From: Adenanthera pavonina
Taxonomy: Eukaryota > Streptophyta > Magnoliopsida > Fabales > Fabaceae
DNA length: 64,000 nt
Direction of reading: 5' to 3'
NCBI GenBank assembly: GCA_026686845.1
Contig: JAIVEN010000003.1
Coordinates: 7,628,501-7,692,500, forward strand
Shown: piece by piece, positions 37,001-49,100 of the stretch
How the letters are laid out: each line of letters begins with the position of its first letter
How positions within the stretch are numbered: the first letter of the stretch is position 1
The notes under the pieces: model-generated
Told to the model about the DNA's origin: nothing
What the model saw: only the letters and a program-made list of their open reading frames with translations
Databases searched by the model: none
Position numbers and translations under genes: made by a program

Positions 37001-38846
37001 ATGAATATTTCTTCCAGACTCCTGTTTTTTGTACTTTACTGGCTGCTTGGGATATCGATCATTGTCATTCTGTTTCTTCCTGCGAAGTTCGTTGATCTAA
37101 TCACATTCGATGGCTTATATCGAAGTAAAGTACAAATAAGTCAGGTTCAGTTCACGGTTTCTATCGAAAAAGTACTCCAAGCTGCTGTTTCCGATGAACT
37201 TGGCGATGATCTTCGCCGGAACAAATCCAGCGACCCAACTGTAGCCGTATGTTTCACTCTTTTACTCCCACGGAGTGTTTATTTACGCAGTGATTAATGC
37301 TCTGTCTCTGTTTTTTTCTTTTTCCTTTTGTTTTGACTTAGTTTTCGATTTTGTTTGTAACTAATTTTTATTTGAGAATTATCGATCAGTTCTGGTGGAA
37401 TTTGTTGCTTTATATTGTGTGAATCTCCGTCTCTGATTACGTGATAATCAAGGAAAATATATGTAACAGAGGACCAAAAAAATACTGCGCAGAGAACAAA
37501 AGCTCGAAAGAGGACTAGCCGGAGCAAGAGCTTCGATTCGCGGGGCATTAGCTGAAAGGAAAAGCAATCTCCATTCTGCGTCCACAGACAACGGCATTGA
37601 TGATTACATTTCCTCTGGAGACATATATCGCAACCGGCGCTTATTTCACCGGTAAGCCTTCCGCACTTTTTTCCCCTTCTTCTTCTTCTTCTTCTTTTTT
37701 ATGAGAGAACTTCTAAATTTTATTTGAAAGACCTTCAATTATCGAGGACTCCGCACTTACTTCTTTCAGATACAACTATAATAATTAGTTAGATCAAGAA
37801 TTGACTTGGATTCGAAAGCTCATTCACTGCTTTGCTAATAAGTCACCGCCACCGTAAATTTTTTATCCAACGATCGATGTTTCACTTTTTGAGTTTTTTT
37901 TCCTTCTTTTCTTAATTTTTTTTGTTTTGATCTTATGATTGCATAATTCCTTTTCTTCTACAAGACGTTAGGGGGTGCCGAGTGCGCTAGCATTCATTCG
38001 CTTCAGAGCTCGAAGTTCAGATAGAGCTTTTGTGAAAAGCCACTGTGAATTGCAATACGTATTCATTAAAACTTGTACCAGAAAAATATACTTATTAGGG
38101 CAATTGGACGGTGTGATTTGTAGAGCTGTGGTCACTCCCGTTCAGCCCATGATTCCTATCACGAGAACCATGATAAGTATACTTTATACGTAACTGAAAT
38201 CTTGACCTTAATTATCATTATAATTACCTTCAAAGATTAGCTACCCCTTCCTCTCAAATCACAATTTATTAGTTTCAATAATTAATCGATACATTTAATG
38301 AATGCAAATCTGATGACTGATGATCTCTCTGGGGGCAATATATGTATAGTTAATGATCAAAAGCCAAAAGAAAACCCCTAAAATTTTAATTTAATTAGTT
38401 AAACATGTTACACGACTTTTACGATTGTAATTAATTTTTACGAAATCATCTATAAGGGACCAATTCTTAAATTTGACTTTGATATAACAAGCTACTAACG
38501 CTAATTCATTGTGATATTGATTTTTCAGATTTGCTGCCTCTATAAACAGTTTGCGCTTGCAGATCTCGAAGATAATCAGAATTATTCCCAATAGACCATA
38601 ATTTTTTTTTTTGCCAAACCCAATAGACCATATTTATTCCATCAGTTCTCTGACTTTTAATTTTATTTGAGGGGGAGGAATTTTTGTAGTAATCATATAT
38701 ATGCTAAAAATCAAATAATTAGTTACACAAAGTGATTAGCCATTCAATCTAAGTTTCATTGTGAAATAAATGATTGCATTGTTTGGTTCCATCGATGGTT
38801 CTTTTTTAAAAAAATAATGATACAGCGATATATTTAGTTTTGTTGG

Positions 38847-38877
<31 letters not shown>

Positions 38878-40320
38878 AAGTTAATTCATTAAATTAACAC
38901 TAGAAGTGGTTTTTCCTCCCGTTGCATTACACGGAGTTTAAAGTAGTTTATAACTAATGAATTATAATGCGCTTCCTGTAGATGTCATACATATATATAT
39001 ATATTGGCATATTGATATTGCAGGAGCTATTGGGAGATGGAGAAAAGATTCAAAGTGTACGTTTACCAAGAAGGGGAACCACCAATTGTTCACTACGGCC
39101 CGTGCAAAGACATATACTCAATTGAAGGAAGGTTCCTCCATGAGATGGAACACGGAGTTGGGAGGTTTAGGGCCCATGATCCCCATGCCGCTCACGTATA
39201 CTTCCTGCCATTTAGTGTGACCTGGATGGTCAAGTACCTCTACACTCCACGCACGAACGATCTCACTCCTTTAAGGCGGTTTGTATCCGATTATGTGAGA
39301 GTGGTGTCTACTAAATACCCTTACTGGAATAGAACTCATGGGGCTGACCACTTCATGCTTGCCTGTCATGATTGGGTTAGTTTTATTCCCTTTTTTATAC
39401 CTATATTCTTTTTCTTCCTAGCCAGCTAGCTGCTCCTCAGGACTGAAATAGATTTATTTCAGGTGTTTTATGCACATAGAGAAATTAAGCATATCACTAA
39501 ATTACGGAATTACTGAATAGTAATAAACTTTTATCACTTTGATACCAATTTTTAATTAAATATGTTGTAAATTAATTTTTAATAATTGTAACAATATAGA
39601 ATTTACAACGAGGAAAGGTCCAAATTTAGCTGTGTTTTCCGGATATTTCTGCAGGGTCCTCATGCATCAGAGGGCGACCCTTTCCTCTACAATACCTCCA
39701 TAAGGGTCCTGTGCAATGCCAACTTTACCGAAGGCTTCAACCCTCGGAAAGATGTAAACCTACCAGAAATCCACCTTCTCGGAGGCGAAGTATCCCCTAA
39801 ACTCCTTGCACCCCCACCGGACAACGCTTCGCGTCCCCATCTAGCTTTTTTCGCCGGAGGACTGCACGGCCCAATCCGTCCTATCCTCCTCCGTCACTGG
39901 AAGAACCGCGACAACGATCTTCGCGTCTATGAATACCTTCCCAAAGACTCAGATTACTATTCCTTCATGCTCAGCTCCAAGTTTTGTCTTTGTCCAAGTG
40001 GGTATGAAGTAGCTAGCCCTAGAATCGTGGAGGCAATTTATGCTGAATGCGTGCCAGTGATTCTATCGCGGCATTACGTGTTGCCTTTTAGTGATGTGCT
40101 GAGATGGGAGTCGTTTTCAGTGCAGGTGGACGTTTCAGATATTCCCAAGTTGAAGGAGATACTCAATGCAATTCCAGAGAACAAATATCGGAAGCTCAAG
40201 AAAGGAGTAAGGGCTGTGAGGAGGCATTTTACTTTGAATCACCCCGCTAAAAGATATGATGTCTTTCACATGATCCTGCATTCCATATGGCTAAGGAGAT
40301 TGAATGTGGCTCTCGCATAG
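37001..40320 (+). CDS. GT47 exostosin-like glycosyltransferase, 481 aa
   Basis: Four exons in phase: 37001-37246, 37470-37651, 39024-39375 and 39655-40320. It is a type II Golgi protein: a short N-terminus, then an anchor (residues about 7-27, LLFFVLYWLLGISIIVILF), a stem with charged residues, and the exostosin domain from about residue 145. Recognisable motifs are MEKRFKVYVYQEGEPPIVH, GRFLHEME, DPHAAHVYFLPFS, NRTHGADHFMLACHDW, SSKFCLCPSGYEVASPRIVE and AIYAECVPVILSRHYVLPF. Plant members build xyloglucan, arabinan, xylan or other wall glycans; this clade (At5g25310-like from memory) has no settled substrate. The start is the first ATG of the anchor frame. All introns are GT-AG. The length is normal and no lesion is seen. 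Confidence 0.92.
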
Positions 40321-41376
40321 ACTTTTCCACGTTTGTTATTCAGGACTAGTAATTAATTTTCTTTTTTTTTTCTTTTCCTGTACTCGCTCTCAAATAGCCA
40401 CGCACTAATTTTCATATAGAAGCGTTGGCCCAAGAAAAAAAAAATTTATATAGAAGCGAATATAAGTTTTGTACTTGTGAAAGTTCACGACCAATTCTCG
40501 TTGAACTATACTTTTTCCAGGCTTAGTATATAACCCACATTTTGTAGCATTTCTAAATCCTTTGGATCCAATGTAGCTAGTATCCACACAAATTAAAAAT
40601 AAGTTTGCTCCAACGATTTAAAATGTATCATAAAAAAAATTAGTTTAGATAATCCGATCACATAAAAGGTGTGCAGCAAGTATCAAGTTATCCAAATATA
40701 TATTTTAAAAAAATTAAATGTTAAAAAAAAAAACTTCTATATGTAAAGTAGTCTTGCTTCAAAATACTGTTCCTTTCGTGAGTTTCACATGAAAAAAAGT
40801 TTTTTAAAAAGTATTATACCAAACGCAAACGGCGGGCATATAATTTTTATACGAAATTAAAAATACAGAATAGAATTGTGTCTATAACATTATCCATGTA
40901 TCCTATACATAAAACTTGTACATCAAATATGTGGAAAGAAAACAACTGAATCACCCATTATTAATTTACTCCTATACTTTCCTTTCCGCGCTAACTGCTG
41001 GAAAATGTATAACCTAGATATATTAAGTGCCTGGTTTAAAATTTTACAGAATCTGAGCCTATGAAAAAGGATACTCTGACAAAGATTAATTAGCAATTAT
41101 GTGGTTTTTTCAAAATGAATATTGTCCATGTTTAATCTTGCTTCAGAACACACACACACATATATACACGATCGATTGAACGCTCACTGACAAATTAATT
41201 AATTGCATAATACATATATATATGTACAATATGTATCGAAGTCATGCATTGCATAGGGCATTTTTGGCTGTGTAACAAGTGAGGTTTTGGTGCCAGAAAC
41301 AGGAACATACATAGAAGAAGTGAAGACACAAAGGCAGAGGTTTGGATCGAGAGGAAGCAAAGAAGAAAAGATGTAA
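40321..41376. other. Spacer between convergent GT47 and ACR2 genes
   Basis: It holds the 3' flanks of both genes. The DNA is AT-rich with A/T runs and a short CA/TA microsatellite near 41,151. No gene or clear transposon is seen. Confidence 0.55.
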
Positions 41377-43785
41377 TTAATAATGAGTTGATAAGATGAA
41401 GGCATGAGAAAGACGTTCGATGTGAGATCTAAGCTTGTCTCCGAAGGAGAGGGGGGTGGGGGTGTTATGGGTAGTGTGAATATTATTGTGGATGTGAAGC
41501 ACAGTAGGACCCATCTCCCTCTTCACAGACTGAATGAAGTAGTCAATGTCAACCTCATAATTCCCAGACACGTCTCTCACATAGAAAGCATTCACCGACT
41601 TCTCTCCATGCGTCTCCACGTCTGCTCGAACCACCGCTAGCCCATTCTCTCTCAGCATCCTCGTTATGTCTGATAGCATCCCAACTCTGTTCTCTGCACA
41701 TAACTCCACCCGAACCCCCTTTTTCCAATCACACCAAATTATACATACAAACATATATACACATATATGAAGTTAGGCCTTAACCAATTGATGATGACAA
41801 TTGAGAGAATTTAATTTGGCTAATTAAGCAATCTTCTAACCTCACAAACACGCCGTTCTATTGCTGCCACTAAGCATTTCGCTACTCTTTCCTTCTCGCT
41901 TTCTGTACTCAAAGCATACCCATCCATATGCCGGATGAAATACTCCTACATATATATATATATGAATAACATCAAAACCCAGTTTTAATAGATTCTAATT
42001 AAGAAGCATTTTGAATGTAAGAATATATACCTGAGAGGCGTAACCTGCGTGGGCACTGACGGCAGCGTGGAAAATGACGTACTGCATGTCGGTGAGAGTG
42101 CAGACAGTGTCGAACATCAGCCTGGGTCGATCCTTACACTCTATGCTCACTATGGAATACCCCTTTTGCTTACAGCTTTCAATTCTCACTATCCTTTTCC
42201 TTCCCCTCTCTTCCCCACCTTCTGGCATTACCACCATCGGACCCAACGGTGGTGCTTCGAAATCCCTAACGGACAGCATGAGCTGGTGCAACCTCCGCTC
42301 CACGGTGGTCATGGTGCCTTCTCCGCCATGGAACTCCGCCGTCTTCACCTCTTGCTGGTTGGTGGTAGGGAAATTAGGGTTGGTGGTGGCACGGAGGATG
42401 GTGGTGAGGCGGTCTTCGATATAGGCCAGGCGGCCAGGGTCTTCGATCGGGGAATGTGTGGATTGGTCGGAGATGTAGGCGACGCACGCTAATCTGGCGT
42501 TGTGGATCCAGGCGTGAGCTTCGACGATGTTGCAATGGAGGTCAGCGAGGGCGGCGGAAATCTCAGAAAAGAGACCGGGGTGGTCTGTGCCGGTCATTTC
42601 GATGGCGGTGTGCTCGTTTGGGTGAAGGTCATCAGGGAAAACCTTGTTGGAATAGGCTTTTAAGGAATGTGGAGATCCCCTTGATCTTCCTATGGCCTGG
42701 GTGCACAATTCCATTTCACATTTAGTCTCTGGTTTATCCTCTTTCACTTCATATATATACGTAGAGCTAACAAAAAAATTTGTCATGTTTAATACATAAA
42801 ACATGCTTTGTATGAGTGTTGTATGAAAGTGGAATAGTGGAGTTTGAAGAGATAGAGAGAAAAGAGTGAGTAACTGAGAAAAAAAAAAGTAAAAATCTTT
42901 TAATTTTTTTAATTTCGAAGTCCTTGTAAAATTTGGAGAGATTAATATAAACATATTTTTTTTTGTTTCCACTAAAATCTCATTTTTTATTTTGGAAATG
43001 TTATAACGAAAAACTATAATCAAAATAGTTTATGAAGTTCCTTTTTTTTATTTTGTAAGAACTCTACAGTAAAAAAATTGAAGCTTTACATACATAAAGA
43101 ACTATCTAGGTATGATAATTTTTTTTTCAAATAAAAAAGGCCGCAGGAAGGGGAAATGGAATTGAAGGACCTGCTGGATATAGTTAATGACTTTCTGGTC
43201 CCTTAGTTTGTTGCCATGTTCATCTCTAACATGAAACACTGCAAATTAGCAAAGAACTCCATATTAGAACTCTAACACGAGATAATCATAAGGAGATAAT
43301 TAAGCATTATTTATTAGGTAGTACCATCCATGAACCATCCAGCATCAGATGAAATATAGCTCTTGCAGATTTGAAGGTTCATGTCCGTTAAAACTTGCAC
43401 CACTTCTAGAAGGAGACCCTGCTTGTTTACGCTATCTACCTGACATTATTCCACATCATTGAATTTTTTAATCACACTGTTATAGCTATCTGAATCAGAG
43501 GTTCATCAGCTAGAATATTCATTTTCTGGGTTTTTCCCACTATCTGATGCTTCTTACCTTTACTACTGTACAACCCTCCATGCTTTCATTGTCAATGGTG
43601 ACTCTACAACTGCATGCGAGGCAGAGAAACACACGTACGTGTGATTGACTTATCTGATTTTGGAGCTAATTAAACCAAACTAAGATTTTAAGTGTTGAAA
43701 GAAGAAACACTTACGGGGGACCATTTATCCTTTCTGGGAGAGTATCAAACTCAGGATCAAAGTAAGGCCAACAAACTTTCTTCAT
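41377..43785 (-). CDS. ACR2-type protein with four ACT domains, 472 aa
   Basis: Seven exons in phase: 43785-43715, 43609-43558, 43439-43325, 43238-43171, 42696-42031, 41945-41841 and 41718-41377. The N-terminus MKKVCWPYFDPEFDTLPER and the C-terminus FGDKLRSHIERLSHAF are typical of ACR2 within the plant ACR family. The ACT domains start at about residues 37 (CTVVKVDSVNKQGLLLEVV), 131 (HTAIEMTGTDHPGLFSE), 283 (YSIVSIECKDRPRLMFD) and 360 (VRVELCAENRVGMLSDITR). ACT domains bind amino acids, and ACR proteins are thought to sense amino acid or nitrogen status like bacterial GlnD, without its enzymatic half. Exon 5 was started at AIGRSRG by phase and homology, because a longer open frame extends upstream through intron sequence. 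A CAG acceptor right before the ATG suggests an intron in the 5' leader. It is convergent with GT47, as remembered for At5g25310/At5g25320. Confidence 0.92.
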
Positions 43786-46137
43786 GCTGCAATTCGATTA
43801 CATGCCAGACACAGGTTGTTTAATAATCTCTTCTTTCTTCTTATTTTTCAATTCACAATACAAAGATTATGGAATTTAAATTCCTAATTGAATTTGTAGC
43901 TAGAGCACATTTTGTGGAAAAGAAAATAATTGACATGATGGGGATATAGATGATTATCCATGAGTTTATGAAAGTCTTTCTAATTCTGATGTAACATGGG
44001 CAGGCAAGAAGGTCATCGATAAATATACTTGGATATTGTTAAAAGAGCTTCTTCTGCCACCTCAACATTTACAAGCTTTTCTTTTGTTCTACCAATGTAA
44101 ATTAATCTGCTCATTTCTCCTGCAGCTCCAATTCTTTTGGAGTTAAATGTGGAACCAAGGTTAAGAACTAATTTTGCGATCCTGAAACTGATAGGAGGCC
44201 GGGGGAAAAACTGATGCATTATAATGTGTGAGATTGGGGCCAGCAATTGCATGATAATCATGCAGAAAAAACATTAAATTATTGCCATAAACAATCGAAC
44301 AAGGTTTTAAATTTTTAATAATATTTATTGAAAGATTGAAGAAGGAGAAGGAGAAAAGAATGACGATGATAAAATGAGCTTACACAGATAACGCAGGGGG
44401 TGGGGCATGAGAAGCCCAGCTTATAACCAACTCAGCAATGCCAAAGAAAATATTTCCCAGATCGAGGAGATGAGAGAGAAGAATCAAAATGTGAGTTCTC
44501 TCTCTCGAAACGAAAGATCATGTATCAAGAACAATGCGAACAATTAGTGCGTCGATATATTGGGAATAAGAGGGAGAAGAAGAAAATCATCACCATGATT
44601 AGCTTTGAATCAAGTAACCCAAATATGTGGAAGAGAATGGATCGTAGAAAAATTGAGACAAAGTTGGGAACGGCAAGGAAGCAACACGTAAAAACAAAGT
44701 CAACTGAGACATGTCAATCCACGACGTTTTGTAATTATTTCTTGTTCCCACAATTTTCTCCATGTTGAACACCACACCCCCCCCCCCCCAAAAAAAACTA
44801 AAAAAAAAAGTGTTTGAGCGATCCATAAGCCACCCTGCTTACTCTTGTTTTTAATTTTTTTTAATTTAAAGTGGAAAAATAACAATAATTTTAAATAAAA
44901 TTTAAATCTATTAATTTAAAATATTTAAATTAATTAATAATAATTAAATATCCAAATGAATTAGATGATAATATCTATTTAAAAACTAAATTTTGTTCTC
45001 AGTGTCCCACATTAATTTGAATAGCACATAAATTACGAGAAAGTCTTGTGTTGCAGTTTTCTCTTTTCAGTGTGAACACAGTTGAGCAGTTGAAATCCAA
45101 ATCACGTTAATCTTCCTAATTTCTTTACTTAGTAAAGAACCTTCTGATTTCTATCCCCTAGATGGGATGCCTTTTCTGTTCTTTTTCCTTGGAAAACCTT
45201 GAAAATATATGAGAAGGGTCCTTCCTGTAATAGGAAATTTCTAGGTTCCTATGATCGCAACTTTCAAACACGCTATATTATTTTAAGAAACGTGTTCGTT
45301 GATCCCATGATTGTGTCATGATTTATAAATATCCATATCCAGCTGAGTCAGTCAATAATAGTAGAGGCAAAGGCATCTTGTTGGCCGATAGATGCTTGCA
45401 ATTTCGGCGGAGGGCCTTTCATGGTGTAAAATTAAAAATGTTCAGACCTCAGGTTTTAAGAAACCTGGTTGATGATAAGTGCAAGCCTATTGTCCACTTG
45501 AGTTTGCAAGTTGTAACCTTAGCACGAACAGTTCATCCCACAAAAAAGGGCTAGATCCCGTCCACATTCATCAACTAGAATTTTTGACTTGGTCAGTAAC
45601 AATTATCAGAAGAGAGGATGGTTCATGTTAATCTGATCAAGGTTATATTTGTAAAGTGGGGGCCAACAGAAACGCAGTTGAGAAGAACACTGCGTAGGTA
45701 TTGAGCATTCCAAATCTGTTCTCTCTTCTTTTCAATGAATTTTCCTTTTTGTGAAAAATCCCAACCAAGATTAGACACTCAAATTGAGGATCCTCACTTC
45801 CAAGAAACGCAAAATGGAGACCACTTGGAGGAATAAAAACTACAGAGAAGCAATTTAAAAAAATAAAAAACCCTATAATTCTTTCTTTCCTTTCCTCCTC
45901 TGAAAAAAGGCAAGAAGCAAACGAGTATGGCATTTGCAACTGTTAGTTCCATGGGACTCGCTTCCTCACATATAACAGGCCCTTTTCTATCTTCGTTTAT
46001 TCCCTTTACAAAGCATCCCTGCTCCAACAGATCTACCAGCTGAAATGCCAAAGAAATAACTCCACAAACATCCCTTGATATAGAGATGCCACATCCTCGG
46101 AAGAAAGAAGCCTATATATGACCCAAGAATTAGAACT
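43786..46137. other. ACR2 upstream region and 3' flank of the MATH gene
   Basis: Both flanking genes are on the minus strand. The region 44,380-44,520 (GA/CT-rich) probably holds the ACR2 first untranslated exon and promoter. A C13 tract followed by A8 lies at 44,777-44,797. The stretch 45,640-46,137 is likely the 3' untranslated part of the MATH gene. Open frames near 45,318-45,554 show no resemblance to known proteins. Confidence 0.45.
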
Positions 46138-49100
46138 TCAAGTGTGGTTAAACCAAGGTCCCACCGCACCATTCACATGCCCATTGCTGTGGATGCCCAC
46201 CCCGTTTGGAATGAGTGTGGGTGGGAGTCCCACAGGCATAGGGGGAGATGCCGAAGGGTATAATCCATGGCTGTGTGGGAGCCCATGGGGGCTCATCAGA
46301 GGACTGCCAGCAGGGCTCCCCTTGCGCTGTTGAAGGGCATGGATCTGTCTCAGCCCTTCTTCGTGAATACGTGATAGTGTTTCCAACTCTTTCATCGACA
46401 GTGCCTCCAGACCAGCCCCATATAGAGGGGCATGTCGTGACATTTCCTCCTGTAGTGAAGCCTCAAGCGTGTGAATATATTGCTGCAAACAAGAAAGCAG
46501 GGGCATTAATCCCACCATATTCCTCTCAGGAGTGTGATAAAAAAACAGCCAAGGTTGTAATTTTGCCAGAAATAAGTGACAAGGCATTTGAAGTTGAAAC
46601 GTCTTCTAAAGAATTATACCAGGACAAATTGAAACCTAGTAGACAGGGAAATGGTAAGCTACTACTTTGTTTTAAAGCCATCCAAAATCCAACTAAAATA
46701 CTACTTTTAAGCTGATTTTGTACTGAAGTGACTTTTCAAGCATCATCGACCTAATAAAACTAAGAAGAATACATGGTATACCTATGAAATAACTATCAAT
46801 TATATCCACTTGATTACATTACATTACTCAAGTTTGTCTAACAAAAAAAAAAAAACCCACACACTAAGCCTATATTTGAAAACTTCAGATGACATTAAAA
46901 TTGAAGATCAAGCTGTCTGAGCAAACTCAATATAGTAATATATTATTAACGTTTTAGTCAAAATAAAGTTCTTCAAATTTAAGGGAAAAATAATAATAAT
47001 AATAAGAAGAAGAATAATAACCAAATTATTGAAACAATATATATGAAAGCATAAGTTTTATCTTGAAACAAACCTGACAGGCCTGCAATTTAGATTCCAT
47101 GCCATCAATGTATGCTTCACACCTTGCAACCTGCTGTTCCTTCTCTCGCTTTTCTTCCTCGGTTTGTCCAACTGTTTGTGTCAATCTACGAATTTCATCC
47201 TCAAGTGACTTTCGGATTTCTTCCCGAGTCACATTCTCGGTTGCATATCTTTTCAGTTCTTCATCAAATCTCTTCCTTGCAGATTCGGCAGTCTTCAATC
47301 TTTCAGCAAGTGCATTTTTCTCCTTCACTACTTTCTGTAAATAATAGAAATTTATATGAATTCAGGACTTAAGTCCATAGACAAAAACCACAGCAAACTA
47401 GTAATCAATGCAGGACAAGAAAAAAAAAAAGAAATATTTGCTGAGCTATTTTTTCTTGCAAGAGCTCGTAGATGCTCTAGATCTATCAGCATGGATGGAA
47501 ATTATTAATATGGGATTTCATTGTCTTGAAAAGAGAAAGAGAGAGAAGGGGGTGGGGGAGCCAAAATAAATAAATAAATGCCATAAAACTTGGTGACAAT
47601 TAAACAAGATGCACCACTTGTATTAGCCAGAAAGATAGCTGTATAAGCTAAATCATGATAGAAATGTATAAGCCAACGGATGCAATGAACTGAGATAAAT
47701 TTGTAATCAAGTCACCAATTTGGGATAGAAGAATTAGATAAAATAAAACTAGCCTGTAGCCAACCAATGACTAGTATATTTTGACCATCATTCATCAACC
47801 CCCAACTTAGGGTTTGAAATAGCTTTTTTATTTCCCCTTTATTGCTTTGTAGGTTTTAATCAATCCTCCGATATAAAAGCTCAAATGTCACTCTAGAGCG
47901 ACTGAGGAAAAAAATCCAAGTTGAGCATTCAGAACAACCATAAGACCCAAAATCATAGCGTTCCTTCTAAATTCAAACAGAGCCAACCTCAAAGAACAGC
48001 TTCCGCGAGTACAACTCTGAGATGAATAAAATAATCAGATAGACTACACTGTACAGGCTTGCAGGTATTGACAATTGAGTTGGTTTCCATGAGGGTATTT
48101 AAAAGGAAAGTTCTGCTCCCTTAATTTCTTGACAATTCCCACGTAAATAAGAGATGATAGAGATTGGTATAGAGAGATTTCTAAACATGCTGCTAAGGCA
48201 TTCAAGGGAATTGCCATAACCCAAAAAGTTCTCAAACCTAAATTGTTCCAAATGGCTCAAGATAATTCATAATAGGCACACAAAAATTAGGAACTAGAAC
48301 TTAGAGCACAGACGCACGTAATAAGAATATGTCCCATGTTACCACATTACCCTTACTTGCGTCATTTGCCTCCCCAAGTGAACTATAGATGTGAAGTCCA
48401 TTTATTCAATAAGAAGACAGCAGCGAAGAGGAGTAACCTATAAATTGAAAATCTAGGATAAAAAAGAGGTTGAAGAATATCTGCCTTCAGGAACTTGCAC
48501 CAACTAAGCACTGGTATTACATTTGCTCACATAAGAGTAAAAGAGAGGGTGAAGGGGCATAGAGACAATAATGATTGTAATAAAATAAAGCAGGGACAAA
48601 TGTAGTTAATCATATCCTAAAACTAGTCCAAACGCTGCCGTTCCCATATAATTTAGTGTCAATAACTGTCAGATTTTGGAAACCTTCAATACATGAATAT
48701 ATGCCAGTCAAATCCTAAATTTGCCACAACACTCCTTAATCAAGATACACATTCATGAAAGATGCAAAGAAGATTGATGTAGCACAGTAAAAACATTTGG
48801 CAGTATTACCATCATAACGAGGTGTCTTTTTCTTAATAACTTAATAAATTTAAAGATTCACATCATAATACCTTCAATTCATCACGTTTCCGGGACTTCA
48901 ATTGTGAAAGTTGTGTATCTGCATCGTACAGACGATCCTGAAGAGCTTTCTTCTCGGCAGAGAGCTTTGTCATTTCATCATCTCGCTCTGAGCGAAGCCA
49001 CTCAAGCTGACTCTCAGTTTCATGTAATTGTTCTGATAGCTCCTTCTTTTCCCCAGCAAACCTATCCATCTCAGCCCTCATTTCAGACTGTCAATTCATG

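Noticed and set aside
42049..42492. 147-codon plus-strand frame
   Set aside because: Antisense to the long ACR2 exon.
42697..43023. Upstream extension of the ACR2 exon 5 open frame with its own ATG
   Set aside because: Phase and homology place the exon start at AIGRSRG (42696); upstream residues are AT-rich intron translation.
45318..45554. 78-codon plus-strand frame
   Set aside because: No family resemblance and no supporting promoter or splice signals.
46248..46715. 155-codon plus-strand frame
   Set aside because: Antisense to the last exon and intron of the MATH gene.
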